Assembly: GCA_030704615.1 (NCBI GenBank)
Contig: CM060731.1
Location: forward strand, 31,434,001 to 31,498,000
Source: Takakia lepidozioides
Lineage: Eukaryota > Streptophyta > Takakiopsida > Takakiales > Takakiaceae
Reading direction: 5' to 3'
DNA length: 64,000 bases
Shown here one piece after another: positions 10,186-20,858 of the stretch; within the stretch, counting starts at the first letter, position 1; the number at the start of each line of letters is the position of its first letter. A program made the translations under genes and the position numbers. The notes below the pieces were generated by a model. The model was not told the origin of the DNA. It saw only the letters and a list, made by a program, of their open reading frames with translations, and made no database searches.

Positions 10186-11425
10186 GGGGGATCTTATCGC
10201 CTCTTCAAACGACTCAGGTTCATCGGGTATATCAACTGTACTGAACGTTGCGCAGGCATAATTGTTGTGGTCTATGGGGTATATCCAGTCCACATGTCTT
10301 TGTGGCGGTCGTCTCGATCTTGGTGCATTCTCTGGTACTGGAATGTCGACCTCTACAACCATGATCTGTGACTCTTCCTCTGCCTCTGCATGGGACGCTT
10401 CTGCTTCTAATGTCCACCAACTTGTATAGTCACTGCTGGGGCTGGTTGCTGTTGCGCTGACATCATAACCCATGTTGCTCCAATGTCCTCTTGTAATGGA
10501 TAGTCTCTTGGACCACCCACAATCTCGTTATCAAAAATATGTACCAAGTCTCCGCTGCTCTCTGTGGAGTTCTCCTCGTTTGTTGTGCTATTGGGATTGT
10601 TCGGCACTACAGGGCTGGACATCAAGCTCATCTTGAGCTTGCAAATATTCATGTTGGCCAACGACCTGCGGCATAACTCCCACTGCTGGAACGCATAAAA
10701 GTCCCATAGCTCCATGTCCTCCTGCTGCTCTTGGCAATTGACCAACTCCCACTGTTCCATATGCTAATGGCGCAATCTGGCCCATGTCTGCTATCTCTAA
10801 GATCTCATGCATGACTCGGCCTTCTCCATTTGATGTTGGGTCATGCACAGGGGTTTCATCGAACAACACATCTCTGCTTTCAACGATCTTTCTTGAGTTG
10901 ATGTCCCATAGTCTATAATCCTTGCTTGTATCATAATAGCCCATCAGTATGGTTTTCTTTGCTTTGGCCATCAACTTATGCCTAGTCTCATTTGGCACAT
11001 GGTAGTATGCATTTGAGCCAAAAACTCGAATATGTGCAACAAAGGGCTTCATCCTGTACCAGGCCTCAAAGGGCATCATCCCCTCTACTGTTCTTGTTCT
11101 CGTTCTATTCATAATGTAGACTACTAAGTTCACTGCTTCACCCCAAAACCTGATATGTATGTTGCTAGCATGCAACATGCTCCTGGTTGCTTTGACAATC
11201 GTCCTATTGTCTGGTTCAGAAGCACCATTTTGCTCTGGTGTGTAACTGGTCGTTAGTTCTTGTCTTACTCTCAGTTCAACAAGATACCCTGTGAACTCAT
11301 TTCCAAGATCTATATTCACCTCCCCCTATCACTTCTTAGGATCTTCAGCTTGTGCCTAGTCTCTCATTGAAGCTGTCCAACGAACCTCTTCAGACATCCC
11401 AAGACTTCTTGGGGTAGAAGCATGG

Positions 11426-13056
11426 TACGGGCCATCCAAAAGCGGCAACTTGCAGTCCATAAAAAATGGACATATGAAGTAGAAAACGCAGCACGCGGGA
11501 ACGAAGTCGGAAAAAGTTGAATTTATTGTAGCCGTTGATTGTTTTTGTACATCAAGTTATAACCGTCGATTGGAGGTCGCCTTCATCGGGGGGTGGCTAG
11601 AAGATGGCTGGTCGCGTTGGGCTAGACTGAAGCGCGGGGACGACGAGCTGCCATGTATGATGCGCGATGCGCAACTAGAGGCTAGCTAGGACGTACAAGT
11701 TGATTGGGATTGGGAATGTGAAGAGATTGGGAAGAGATTGGGAATGTTTGATCACAAAAGTTTGCTTACCATTTTGTAAGATTTTTAGGGTTTAGCTTGT
11801 GATTGTTTCATCAACTCTACGCATGCGTGAAGTTCATTTTCATTTATGTGTTTCTATGGGCGCACTTGGGTGGTGGTAGCAGAGGAAGCGGGCGATGTGA
11901 GCAGAGCTTATAAAGTGCAACATTGTGTGTTGCTGCCATAGCAGCAGAGGCACGAGGGTAGAGGAGTAGAGGAGGAGCTTGGGCGGGGGTGCTCGGGTGT
12001 GCCATCGCTGGAAAAGCACTTGATTGTTGCTGACTCTACCCTTGGTAAGTTTCTTTCAAGTTCGTGGCCAGTCGATTTGGTGTGCGGCATATCTGGAATT
12101 AGGTTCCTGCAAGCATGAATGTTTCTGTCGTAGCGCCTGGAAAGAGATGGCAGATTGCCATCCAAATGATGATCATGACTAGTAACTTTCCACTTGAACT
12201 CTACAAGTACGAGCCACCGTTGCGATCTTTCATGCCTGATTCTATACTTCTTGCATTGTGCATTTGAACACAGTGGTTAATTGCTTTTCTTGAATCTTGA
12301 TAGTGATGTCTGTTTTGTTTATCATTCTCTATGGTGTGTTCCTTGTTGGGTTGGTATTTCTCCATTTTTTTCCCTGCCCAGAGAAGGATATACTTACGTC
12401 TTGTTAGTGAGTCTAGTTGAGCTAATTTTTGGAGCTACCTGCTAGCAATTCATGTTGTAAAACCCTAAAAATTTAGGCTACACAGTCATTCATACATGAC
12501 AGTTTGTATGTGACCATTACGGTGAGGGTACCTGCACGATGATTGATCACAAAAGTCTACTTACTATTACCTTTGTGAGGGGCTCACTCCAGTAGTTGGA
12601 TCTACCTTGATATAAACAATTGGTTGCATCAATGTGCTGTGACTGAGCTACCTAGCAATTAGACCCCAACAGGACCAGGGCCTTAGGCTCAGAATCGATA
12701 CTTTGAAAGTTGGTGAGCAGAGGTGCAGGCACTATACGGTCCTGAAGAGGGTGGCTCTCTGATGAGAATACCCGGGACACTATTTTAGAAAATGGGTATT
12801 GCCTTCAGCGCGCCCACACATCGAGCATTGACAATCTCCCTTTCCTCTCTGCATGTGTTATTTGTTCAAGAATTGACCCCCCGCCCTGGGGTTAAATTGT
12901 AGTTTAATGCTGAGGATAGGTAGGCCTTTCAGCCTAAGGTTCACCCATGTCACAAACTGGAAACAAGTTCAGGGATGTTTATGCCTAACTTATTTTTGTT
13001 CAAGCATTATTCATGCTTCCGACGTGGCTTTAGACACTTCAGCCTCCAATTGAGCT
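11426..13056. other. No recognisable gene
   Basis: Sequence upstream of the decayed copia element. It contains two short repeats: TGATCACAAAAGT at 11750 and again at 12544, and ATTTTTAGGGTTT at 11781 with its reverse complement at 12460. The latter contains the AAACCCTA telo-box. No domain-bearing frame was found. Confidence 0.5.
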
Positions 13057-13362
13057 TCATCCAGCAGGGTCAGTTCTTCCTGCCCAAACTTCAGATACTT
13101 GAAACATCTCCTCTACATTTTTCTGCCATGACTTAGCCTGTTTAACAGGACGGTGTTGCTTCCAAGAAATAGAGTCTGTCATCTTAGGGTATCTGGTATT
13201 AGGCACTAAGCCCACCATCTGACCTTGAACTAACTCATGACTTTGAGAGCTCGAGGGTGGTGCGCCAAACTCGCCTTGAACAACCGCATTAGCTATTGTA
13301 GAGCACGCTGACATGCTCTCTTTGAGCACCGAAAGCTGAATGGATTTTAAAGTCTTAGGCAT
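13057..13362 (-). CDS. Short hypothetical frame, unrecognised
   Basis: A 101-codon frame starting at ATG 13362 with unbiased, fairly polar composition (starts MPKTLKSIQLS and contains a QHRPVKQAKSWQKNVEEMF stretch). I recognise no domain, signal peptide or membrane segment. It may be a residue of a retroelement gag or host gene, or chance. It lies in a repeat-rich region with no supporting neighbours. Confidence 0.15.
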   Translation of the reverse strand: MPKTLKSIQLSVLKESMSACSTIANAVVQGEFGAPPSSSQSHELVQGQMVGLVPNTRYPKMTDSISWKQHRPVKQAKSWQKNVEEMFQVSEVWAGRTDPAG

Positions 13363-14899
13363 GGTTGTAGTTGCTCTCCCACACGGCAATGCCTACTCCA
13401 AGGTAGGCCAACATGGTCGTTGTAACTTCAGTATTAATCCGTCTGCAGTGGAAACATTTGAGTGAGAATATCCAAAGTTTGTGTTTAGTTGTTTGACCTG
13501 TTTTGTGTATGTTCATCATAGTTACAACTGGAGGACAACTCCACAGCAAGATATGTGCTGGAAGGGAGCACACAGTGGTGGCATTTAATGATCGTGGGGA
13601 GGGATGAGGGGATCTGGCCTAATCTAGCCTACCATGCAGACTTGTGAACTGTTGTCGCTGGCTGGTTTCAAGTGAGAGTGCATGCCTTTTTTTGTCAAGT
13701 TGCATTTGTATATGGCTTGTACCAAGTGTGGTCGTTGTTATAAAATAGACGATATCAGCGAGGCATGGGAAGAGTAGCAGATGTAGCATAGGTAGCTGAA
13801 TGTAAAGTTTGTCACACTGGTAGTGGGTACCAAGTCCAGTCTATTCAAACAGGTGAACAGACCCCTGAGTTTGTGTCACTTATCTTTGTTGTTATGACTT
13901 CAAACTACTCTCCAACGAGCTACCCTTTTTGTGTTATAGTGAGGGGGGCAAGTGGATCCCATTTTTGGAGACCTGGACAGTAACCTATTTTCTAGTGTGC
14001 AGAAGAAGGGCCCAACAGTGTGATTGTTGATTGCCAAGGAATTTTGAGTGTCTGTGTTGAGGTTTCTCTTGCTGCCATGTTAGTCCTTGAAGAATTTACA
14101 TTTTACTATCCTCTGATTCCATCAGCTTGCCTGCATATGTTGTCGCATTTGTGGGGCTACTATTCAACAAGTTTCAGCTGTTTGTGCAGCTGATTTGCGG
14201 GATGGCAGGTGGCCTACGGCTCTCCCTCACGCTACCTCCCACCACATCTTGCAAAAGCATTACAGGTGTGGCACCCCCTTAGCTTTTGTGCAATCTGGTG
14301 TTCCCTACTCATATTTTCACTTTTATTGCGTACCTCATAGCCTAGGTGGGGTAGAGGGGTAGAGTAGTCTCTTGTTGTTGTAGCACGTGACAACCCAGCT
14401 CATCCTTGCGTACCTAATTACCTAAACTGAACCATGACGCTAGATTGAAGGAACTTGTCCCTTCTGTCAATCATTGGTTGGGATCGAAGAGGAATATGGC
14501 AATGCATATCATCAATATGTGAATGTTGATTCTCTGAAACTTCACCATGTGGGGGAATATAGAATTTGGAAACGTGTGGAAAGCAGGTTTGTCATCTATG
14601 TGGATCACTTGCACTTCTTGAAGGCTGCACTTGCGTTAACCAGAGACGATCCAGACTTGGCCTCTGATTGAAAAGGTAATTTCATGTCAGAATTAGGTAG
14701 TATGGTTGTCATGAAGCTGGAAATATCAGTAGGGTTAGGGTTTGTTGGTTTGTTGTTTTGTTGGTTTGTTGGTTCTCATGAAGTTGGAAATGTCGGTAGG
14801 GTGTTGGTTTGTAGCTCCATCCTTGCCCCCTCATGTTGCTGTCTCCGTACATAACCAACCTGGAGTTGTAAAAAACTGGTTTAATGGGAGTGTGGGGCT
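13363..14899. other. No recognisable gene
   Basis: No domain-bearing frame, RNA gene or clear transposon was found. A short GTTT-rich simple repeat lies near 14735-14772. Confidence 0.5.
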
Positions 14900-15092
14900 G
14901 GGAGTAGACTTAGTCAGGAATTGATAATTCCTACCTAGTCTAGATTCCTCTTCCCTGTTTTCTGCTTTGTTGGTTCTGAGTAGTACCTCTGTAATCTGCC
15001 TTATGGCTCTTTGTAAGGTTATTTTTTCCTTATCTCTTCTTCAATAAATTTATCAGGGCTACAATCCCCCTGTTAATAAATTTAAAAATAAA
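14900..15092 (+). mobile_element. Possible LINE 3' end
   Basis: Sequence resembling the 3' untranslated end of plant L1 elements. It is T-rich, has CAATAAATTTATCAGGGCT (about 15041-15060) and ends in an A-rich tail (TTAAAAATAAAATAAAAAT, about 15080). No coding part is joined to it, so this is a tentative call from the tail alone. Confidence 0.3.
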
Positions 15093-15104
15093 ATAAAAAT
15101 CTTG

Positions 15105-15380
15105 GCTTGCTTCCCTGTTCCCAGTGTCTGCTCCTCTGTCCCCTCCTTGTTCCCATGTCGCGCCCCTATCCCTGTCCTTCGTTCCCGCTCTCCCTGGCCC
15201 CGTGGAATTTCCCTGGTCCTTGCTCCCCTGATCCCGGTCCCCGCTCTCCCTCGCCATGTGGAACACGGCTCGCTCCCCTGTTCCCAGTCCTCACTCCCTT
15301 GTCCCAATGGGGAGCAGGGATTGAGGAGTGGGAATAGGGAGCAAAATAGAATGCTTGGGAACATGGCCCTAAAGGTGGGG
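15105..15380. repeat. C/T-rich degenerate minisatellite with G-rich mirror
   Basis: The left two thirds consist of short irregular repeats around TGTTCCC and CGCTCTCCCT. The right third is the G-rich complement style (GGGGAGCAGGG, GGGAATAGGGAGC), so parts can pair. Biased composition keeps several frames open, but none encodes a recognisable protein. Confidence 0.5.
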
Positions 15381-15489
15381 AGCATGAGGAAGGAACAGGA
15401 GGTGTGCAGTGCTCTCCACCTTCCCAATGGGGAATGAGATTTGACTGGATGTTTCTCGGAGCTCCGGTCAGCACGCCCACCACCTCACA

Positions 15490-15830
15490 AGCTTTGCCTT
15501 AAACTCGTTGGGTAAGCATAATCCTCGCCAATTTTGATCAACTTTGCCTCACTTCCAATAAACAGTGGCTCTTTAATGGAGCACGATTTAACGAGTCTCG
15601 GCTTTAGTGATGCATGATTTAATGGTCTAATGGCGCACTTGGAAAGCCAAATGACCACTTTCATTCTCAAAAAACTTTGCCTCGCTTCCAATAAATTTGT
15701 CTCATTTCCAATAAACTTCCCTCACTTCCAATAAACAGTGGCTCACTATGGAACACAAATTAATGAGACTTCTTGCCTCACTTCCATTAAGTTTGTCTTA
15801 CTTCCAATTAATGGATGGTTTAGCGGAACA
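15490..15830. repeat. Cluster of CTTCCAATAAA repeats
   Basis: A motif of the form TTTGCCTCACTTCCAATAAA recurs about six times with variation. It alternates with segments ending CAGTGGCTC and TTAATGG. The left edge shares sequence with 3150-3225 in inverted orientation. No coding function is visible. Confidence 0.5.
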
Positions 15831-16223
15831 TGATTAATGGTTGAACTGCACTCTTAGAAGGTCAAACGTCCACTTCGAATACATCATGTTCAAGTAAAAA
15901 ATACCTAGATCTCTTAAAGATCCTTTAAGAAATGCTTACGTTCCTAAAGAATCACATTAGTGCAACCAAAACATGAGTTACTGATGCCTGATTTTTTGCT
16001 CAAACGGCACCCTTGAAAGGCCAAAAGCTCATTTCCAATACATGATGTTTCATCAAACGATTCTTAATCCTCTAAAAATCCTTTAAAACGTGCTTTTGTT
16101 CAATGTTTTGTCAAACTAGTGGAGCAAAGACATTCGTAGTTCCTCTAAAGATCCTTTAAAAAATGGTTTTGTTCAATCCACAATCACACTAAGTTAATCA
16201 TGCTATAATGCTAAGTTCACAGA
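15831..16223. other. No gene, degenerate continuation of the repeat region
   Basis: It contains repeated short phrases such as GATCCTTTAAAAAATG (near 15920, 16077 and 16150), suggesting further diverged repeat units. No coding frame is recognisable. Confidence 0.4.
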
Positions 16224-17545
16224 ATGCTCGAGACAATTAATTTTTGGGAATTACGTCCTAGACTTCAAGTCCCTGCTATGCTACTCTTCAAACCCAAATG
16301 GGCTCATTGGGAAAATGTTGCAGGGTTCACACATTTGGGGAAAATCTGGGAGCAAAGGGATTTTCTCCCAACGCCGTTGGTTCTGCAATGGGCCAGACAT
16401 TCTCATTTTATTTGGTTTCTTAAACACCCTCTGGAGGGGCCGCAATTTTATCCAGGAGAATGGAGTTGGATGGACAACACACATTCCATTTTCTTTGCTT
16501 TACTGTCAAAATGGAGTATTCTCTACTATCCCCCCCCCCTTGTTCATTTGTAACTATGTTGTAGCATAAATCGGGCAACGGGCCTCATGAGCAGGAACGA
16601 GTGGGACATAATCGGGAAAGATATATGGAGAAATGGCCACGAAGGTCTTGGCCTTCCTATGGCAAATTGTGCATGGAATCCTTCTAGTTAATGCAATCTT
16701 AGAGGACAACCCCCAGATCATTTGTCAGTGCTACTTTGGTGGTTTGCAAACTCAAACACTGTTTTCTTCAATGCCCCAGAGCTAACCTCATTTGGAAGGA
16801 AAACCTTTGGTTCTACTCTAATTGGAAGACTCTCCCACTTTCCCTCCCATCTTTCTGATTCTATTAAATGTACAGCCCGGACAAGCTTGAGAGCACATCC
16901 TCTGTGGAATGTGTGGAGGGTCAGGTGTTTATGGAAATACCAAGGAAAGACCCTGAACATCAGAGCTATCTTGTATAACGTTTACTTTGATATGAAGACT
17001 AAGGGGAAAAGGCTTGTCCGGTCTGCATGTGTGCAGCTCTTCCCAGAACTTCAAACCAATGGAGGAGAAGGTTTTTCCAAGATTCCGATATCACCTGGGG
17101 CGGCTTGCTCGGCGCCCTTGTTTCCGACTCAAACGTTCAATGGAAGACTCCGTCCCACGCAATGGCAAGACCCCTGGTGGTGAAGGTGACGAGGGGGACT
17201 GCAACTGGAGACACAGGTGTGCACAGGACCCCAACTTTAAAGCTCAGCTGAAGTTCTAGGCCCCCGAATTGCCTACTCATACATTCCCATTCCTCTACAT
17301 ACCTCTTCTCTACCTTTAGTCGAATGAGCAATGTTTTTTTAGACATAACAAAGCTCCTGCACTTTCCTGTTCTCTCTACTCCGACAAATTCTTCACTCCT
17401 GTTGTATTCCTTTATTGCTCATAGACTTGTGTTGTGATTTCTCTTCCCTTCTTCGGAATCTCGGTTACGGGGTGATTCCCCCTTTGTAAGCCATCATGGC
17501 CTTCCCGGTGGTTTCCACCTCGTACAATACAATACAAGACTCTGC
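16224..17545 (+). mobile_element. Second LINE fragment (ORF2 C-terminus and 3' UTR)
   Basis: Fragment of the same L1-like family as at 3.4-6.9 kb. Its WFLKHPLEGPQFYPGEWSWM block (about 16410-16475) lines up with WFLSAPLKLLQFDPGEWLWM of the first copy (about 6358-6417). A zf-RVT-like region follows at about 16600-16960, with stops and shifts. From about 17260 the sequence is a T-rich 3' untranslated region, ending in a TACAATACAATACAAG tail near 17523-17538. The 5' part is absent, as is usual for truncated LINE insertions. Confidence 0.75.
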
Positions 17546-20500
17546 TCCTTTTCCAATTGTAATACCAGCTGCAATTGCAATTGGATTTTTTTTTTTTTTC
17601 CAATTGCAAAAAAAATGCTATTGGTTATCAATCAATGCTTTTCCAATTGTAATACCAGCCGGTTACCAACACGGGTATAAGTAATATAATATAATATGAT
17701 ATAATATAAAGTGTTAGCCCGAGGGACCGATTTTCAAATATACCTGGTTTCCCAAAGAAAGTAAAAATGTTGCAAAAGCCCTTTGCATTACGTATGCATA
17801 TTTTGTCGAATGAAGTGCAATCACTTAGAAAACTGGTTCCCTGGGCAAATCTGTAACGCAGAGATTTTTCTTGTCCATCATATTTGTGTTTGAACAGAAG
17901 AAACTTTTGATCAAGGAGAGACAAGGTATGGCATGTTGTGTGAATTAGTAAAGAGCAGGTGTTGGGCTGGATCTGCATCTGCCCAACATTGGTTGATACT
18001 AATACCATGTGCATCATCCCTCTTTTACCCCTAATACAGGTATTGCTTGGATATTGCCTTTGCCAAATAGGTAGGGTATTGATCTAGGTATCGCAAGTGC
18101 CGACACCATGGGTTCTGGTTCTTCACCCTAGCATTACAAAGGTAAATACCAGCAGGGTCGGTTCTTTAAAATCCATGTTGATTCCCCGCCCGACTCTGTA
18201 TACCAGTCCAACACGTGGGAGACTCAACCTCTGATCATACATTATTGGACGTTTTGGTGCCTTCTTCTCAGCAATTGAATTCTACGACATGCTTGCTGAC
18301 TCTCTTGAACTGATGGACTGGCAATCACCTCAGAAGTTGTGCCCAGATGCCTCTAGCAAACTAAATTCTCCTGCTTCGAGCTGTTTCATAGTTTCTGGAT
18401 ATGTACTGCTGATTGTGTGTCCGTGAAAATCTTGTGTTTCGTGTGTCTCTCACGGGCGATGTAGAAGTCAGTAGCACACTTGCCAAAAATAGGCACAGCA
18501 CGGAATTTGTGTAGTTGGACAAGTTGGACACAGTTGATTATCGGGTTCAAAATGGTCACTTTCGGAAACTGTCCTTACTGGGGAAATCCCTCGAAACATA
18601 AACGGATTCAAGTTTGTGGGCCCCTACTGTAATTGTGGGTAGCTGAGAGGCGATCTTTGATGTTTGATTGTCCAGGGTAGCCCTAAAAATAGAGCATCTC
18701 TAAACTTCTTGTGGGATATCCCTTGTGGTTCAATGAAAGAAACTATTTCCGGACCAACTGTCCACTTGGGGAGTTGGGTGATGTAATCCCACGAGATCAC
18801 ATTCAATCGGATTTATGGAGTCATTATGAAGGGCACATGAGTTCATAAAACTGGGTTGCTCACCAGCACATTCTTCAAGGACCCAACATCAACATAACCC
18901 AATCAGAAAAATCCAAGTCCAGAAAAACCCAGAAAACAAACTCATAAGCTAATGCGTGACCTACACGTTGGGAAGTCAGTACAGATCTACACTGTACATC
19001 TGAGCCCTCGGACGAGGCACAGTGCTGCTGTGCCCTTAATGGCGACTTTGCTTCTTTATGAGGGAGTCTACATCCTCTTCATGTTTTCGAACCCCTAGTC
19101 TTGAATCTAGGGTAAGTTTTAGCTAGCCAATTAGAAAGGGTCACATGTTAACAGATATGCATTTACTTTTGTTTCTTATCTCTAATCCACCACTGTCCTT
19201 CATCAACTGACCTCTGAGTCACATTGCGTCTAATAAATTACATACAGTTCAAACTTCAAACCTTGAGTACCAAATACATCAGTGTGGTGGGTGTTGAGGG
19301 AGACAAATTACTTCCCTTAAAGAGGGGGTAGGCTTTATATAATAGCGAATGACTCATACCGTTAAAACTCATAATCATTTTCATTCCTTTTCTGAAAGGG
19401 GGTAAGGTTTTCCTCACAACTAAGTTAAGGGAAATGTGTAAAAATTATGGAGGGGTGACTCTAGTTTGTATGGGACTGGCAGCTCCGGTCCGGAAAGCCT
19501 GTGCAGTCAATGGAGCTGCCCTGATTATCTCTGTGAGTGGCAACTTTAGCTGTGCAAGCTACAGCCCAGCCCTTTATTAAGGGTGTTCAGACGTTTACTT
19601 AGTAGGAATTCGTTGGGGGACGATCCTGGTGATACCCACTCTCGCAGATCGTGTTGTGCCTACCTCTCATTTCTAATTTGCGCCTGCAACACTTCTACGT
19701 AAGTATGTAACTTAAGTATAAGTGGTAGGAGAGTACTTACTACAGCCCACACATTTACGTATGTAGTTTTGAAAGCAGAAGAAATGGAGTTATGTATAAA
19801 AGTTCACGCGGAGAGTGGAGTGTTGAAGTTGAGAATGCGTCACCATGAAGAATATGCATGATTCTCTTCTCTTTTTCCTTTTAATCTCGATTACAAGCAG
19901 AACATATGTACAGCATGTAGTCGCTTGCTAGTTTCTCTGGGTCCCTCTTCAACTCACTTTGCCTGCCCATTCATTCTCTGCAGCAGGCTCTGTAAATCCG
20001 CTGGACGTCAACTTTATCAGCACATTCTCATGTGAAGTTCAGGAGACGTACGTAAGAGATAAAGAGCCGAGCAGTTGGCGAGTTTCAAAAGCTGAAGTGT
20101 CAGCTAGAGTGTTAACTTCCTGCGGCATGATCACAGTTTGGTGTCGAATATCATTACGTGAGAATGGAGCTGGTCCCTGACTGAAGACCTGATGAACCGT
20201 GCATACAGCCCAGCACCAACAAAGTAAGTAGCTAACTTGCATGCAGTGGTGATACATTGTGTCTTACACATCTCGGCTAGTAACTGAGCTTTAAGGCATC
20301 AACCCACTTCTTTTGGTTCTATGTGAACCAAAGGTTCAAATATGCCGATGTCGAGACCGGTGGACTTGCGTTGCAGCAACTTATGTGCAGTCTCCTAGAA
20401 TCTTCCCGGCTTTGACCTTGCCTTCAAATCTAGCTCCTCAAGAAGAAGCTGCACCGAGAGACAGAGATCATTCTAGCAGAAGGCCTTGTTTTCAATGTTG

Positions 20501-20858
20501 TTGCGTCTTGAGAATCTCGGGCCTGTTAGTACGATGCTCAAGAATTCTGGGTGTATGTGCTACCTTTTAACAACCCAGCGAAGGTTTTAGACCTGTCCCT
20601 AGACGTTTCAGATGTGTAGCTGGTAAGTCCTAGATACCTTCCGTGTAAATGCACGACTTTTTATCGAATACGGCTTTCGGTCGACTTGTTGCGCCAGGTG
20701 CAAGAGGATTGATGGTTTGGAGAACCGTGAAGACTTTTCTCAACTTTATGGTACATGATTTCGTCCATCATTCCTAGCATGATCTTGTGATACTCATATT
20801 ATCGATTCTGAAACTTCTCTGGATGGTATGGCTCAACCTCTGGACAGACTCGTGTGCA
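17546..20858. other. Intergenic, no recognisable gene; upstream flank of GDSL gene 1
   Basis: Over 3 kb without a supported gene. A 22-bp direct repeat (core TTCCAATTGTAATACCAGC) at 17548-17569 and 17638-17659 brackets a short poly-T-containing segment that can itself form a small hairpin. A TATAATATAAT-type simple repeat lies near 17683-17710. The last few hundred bases are the presumed promoter of the GDSL gene. Confidence 0.5.

Larger units (their letters stand above)
7181..11425 (-). mobile_element. Decayed Ty1/copia retrotransposon pol, interrupted by a DNA element
   Basis: On the minus strand the pol domains run in copia order. The C-terminal half of the integrase core, with its acidic S-D-R-G-G-E region and the YTPEQNGASE block, is at about 11425-10590. 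The integrase C-terminal and linker region follows to 10186. The reverse transcriptase (8657-8070) has an F-V-D-D catalytic box. The region after RT (about 7890-7550) contains the QLGTRFDISYVVAHAAKF-type block. RNase H (7455-7201) has WSDNQAA and RRTKHID-type motifs. Stops and shifts are scattered between about 8070 and 7455, and one single-base shift hits the integrase near 11325. Gag, protease and the N-terminal integrase zinc finger are absent, and no LTR pair is visible, so the copy is truncated and non-autonomous. A 1.5-kb foldback element sits between the linker and RT. Confidence 0.85.

Noticed and set aside
15030-15483. Several overlapping frames of 75-120 codons on both strands
   Set aside because: They result from C/T-rich low-complexity repeats that keep all frames open; no domain and no splice context.
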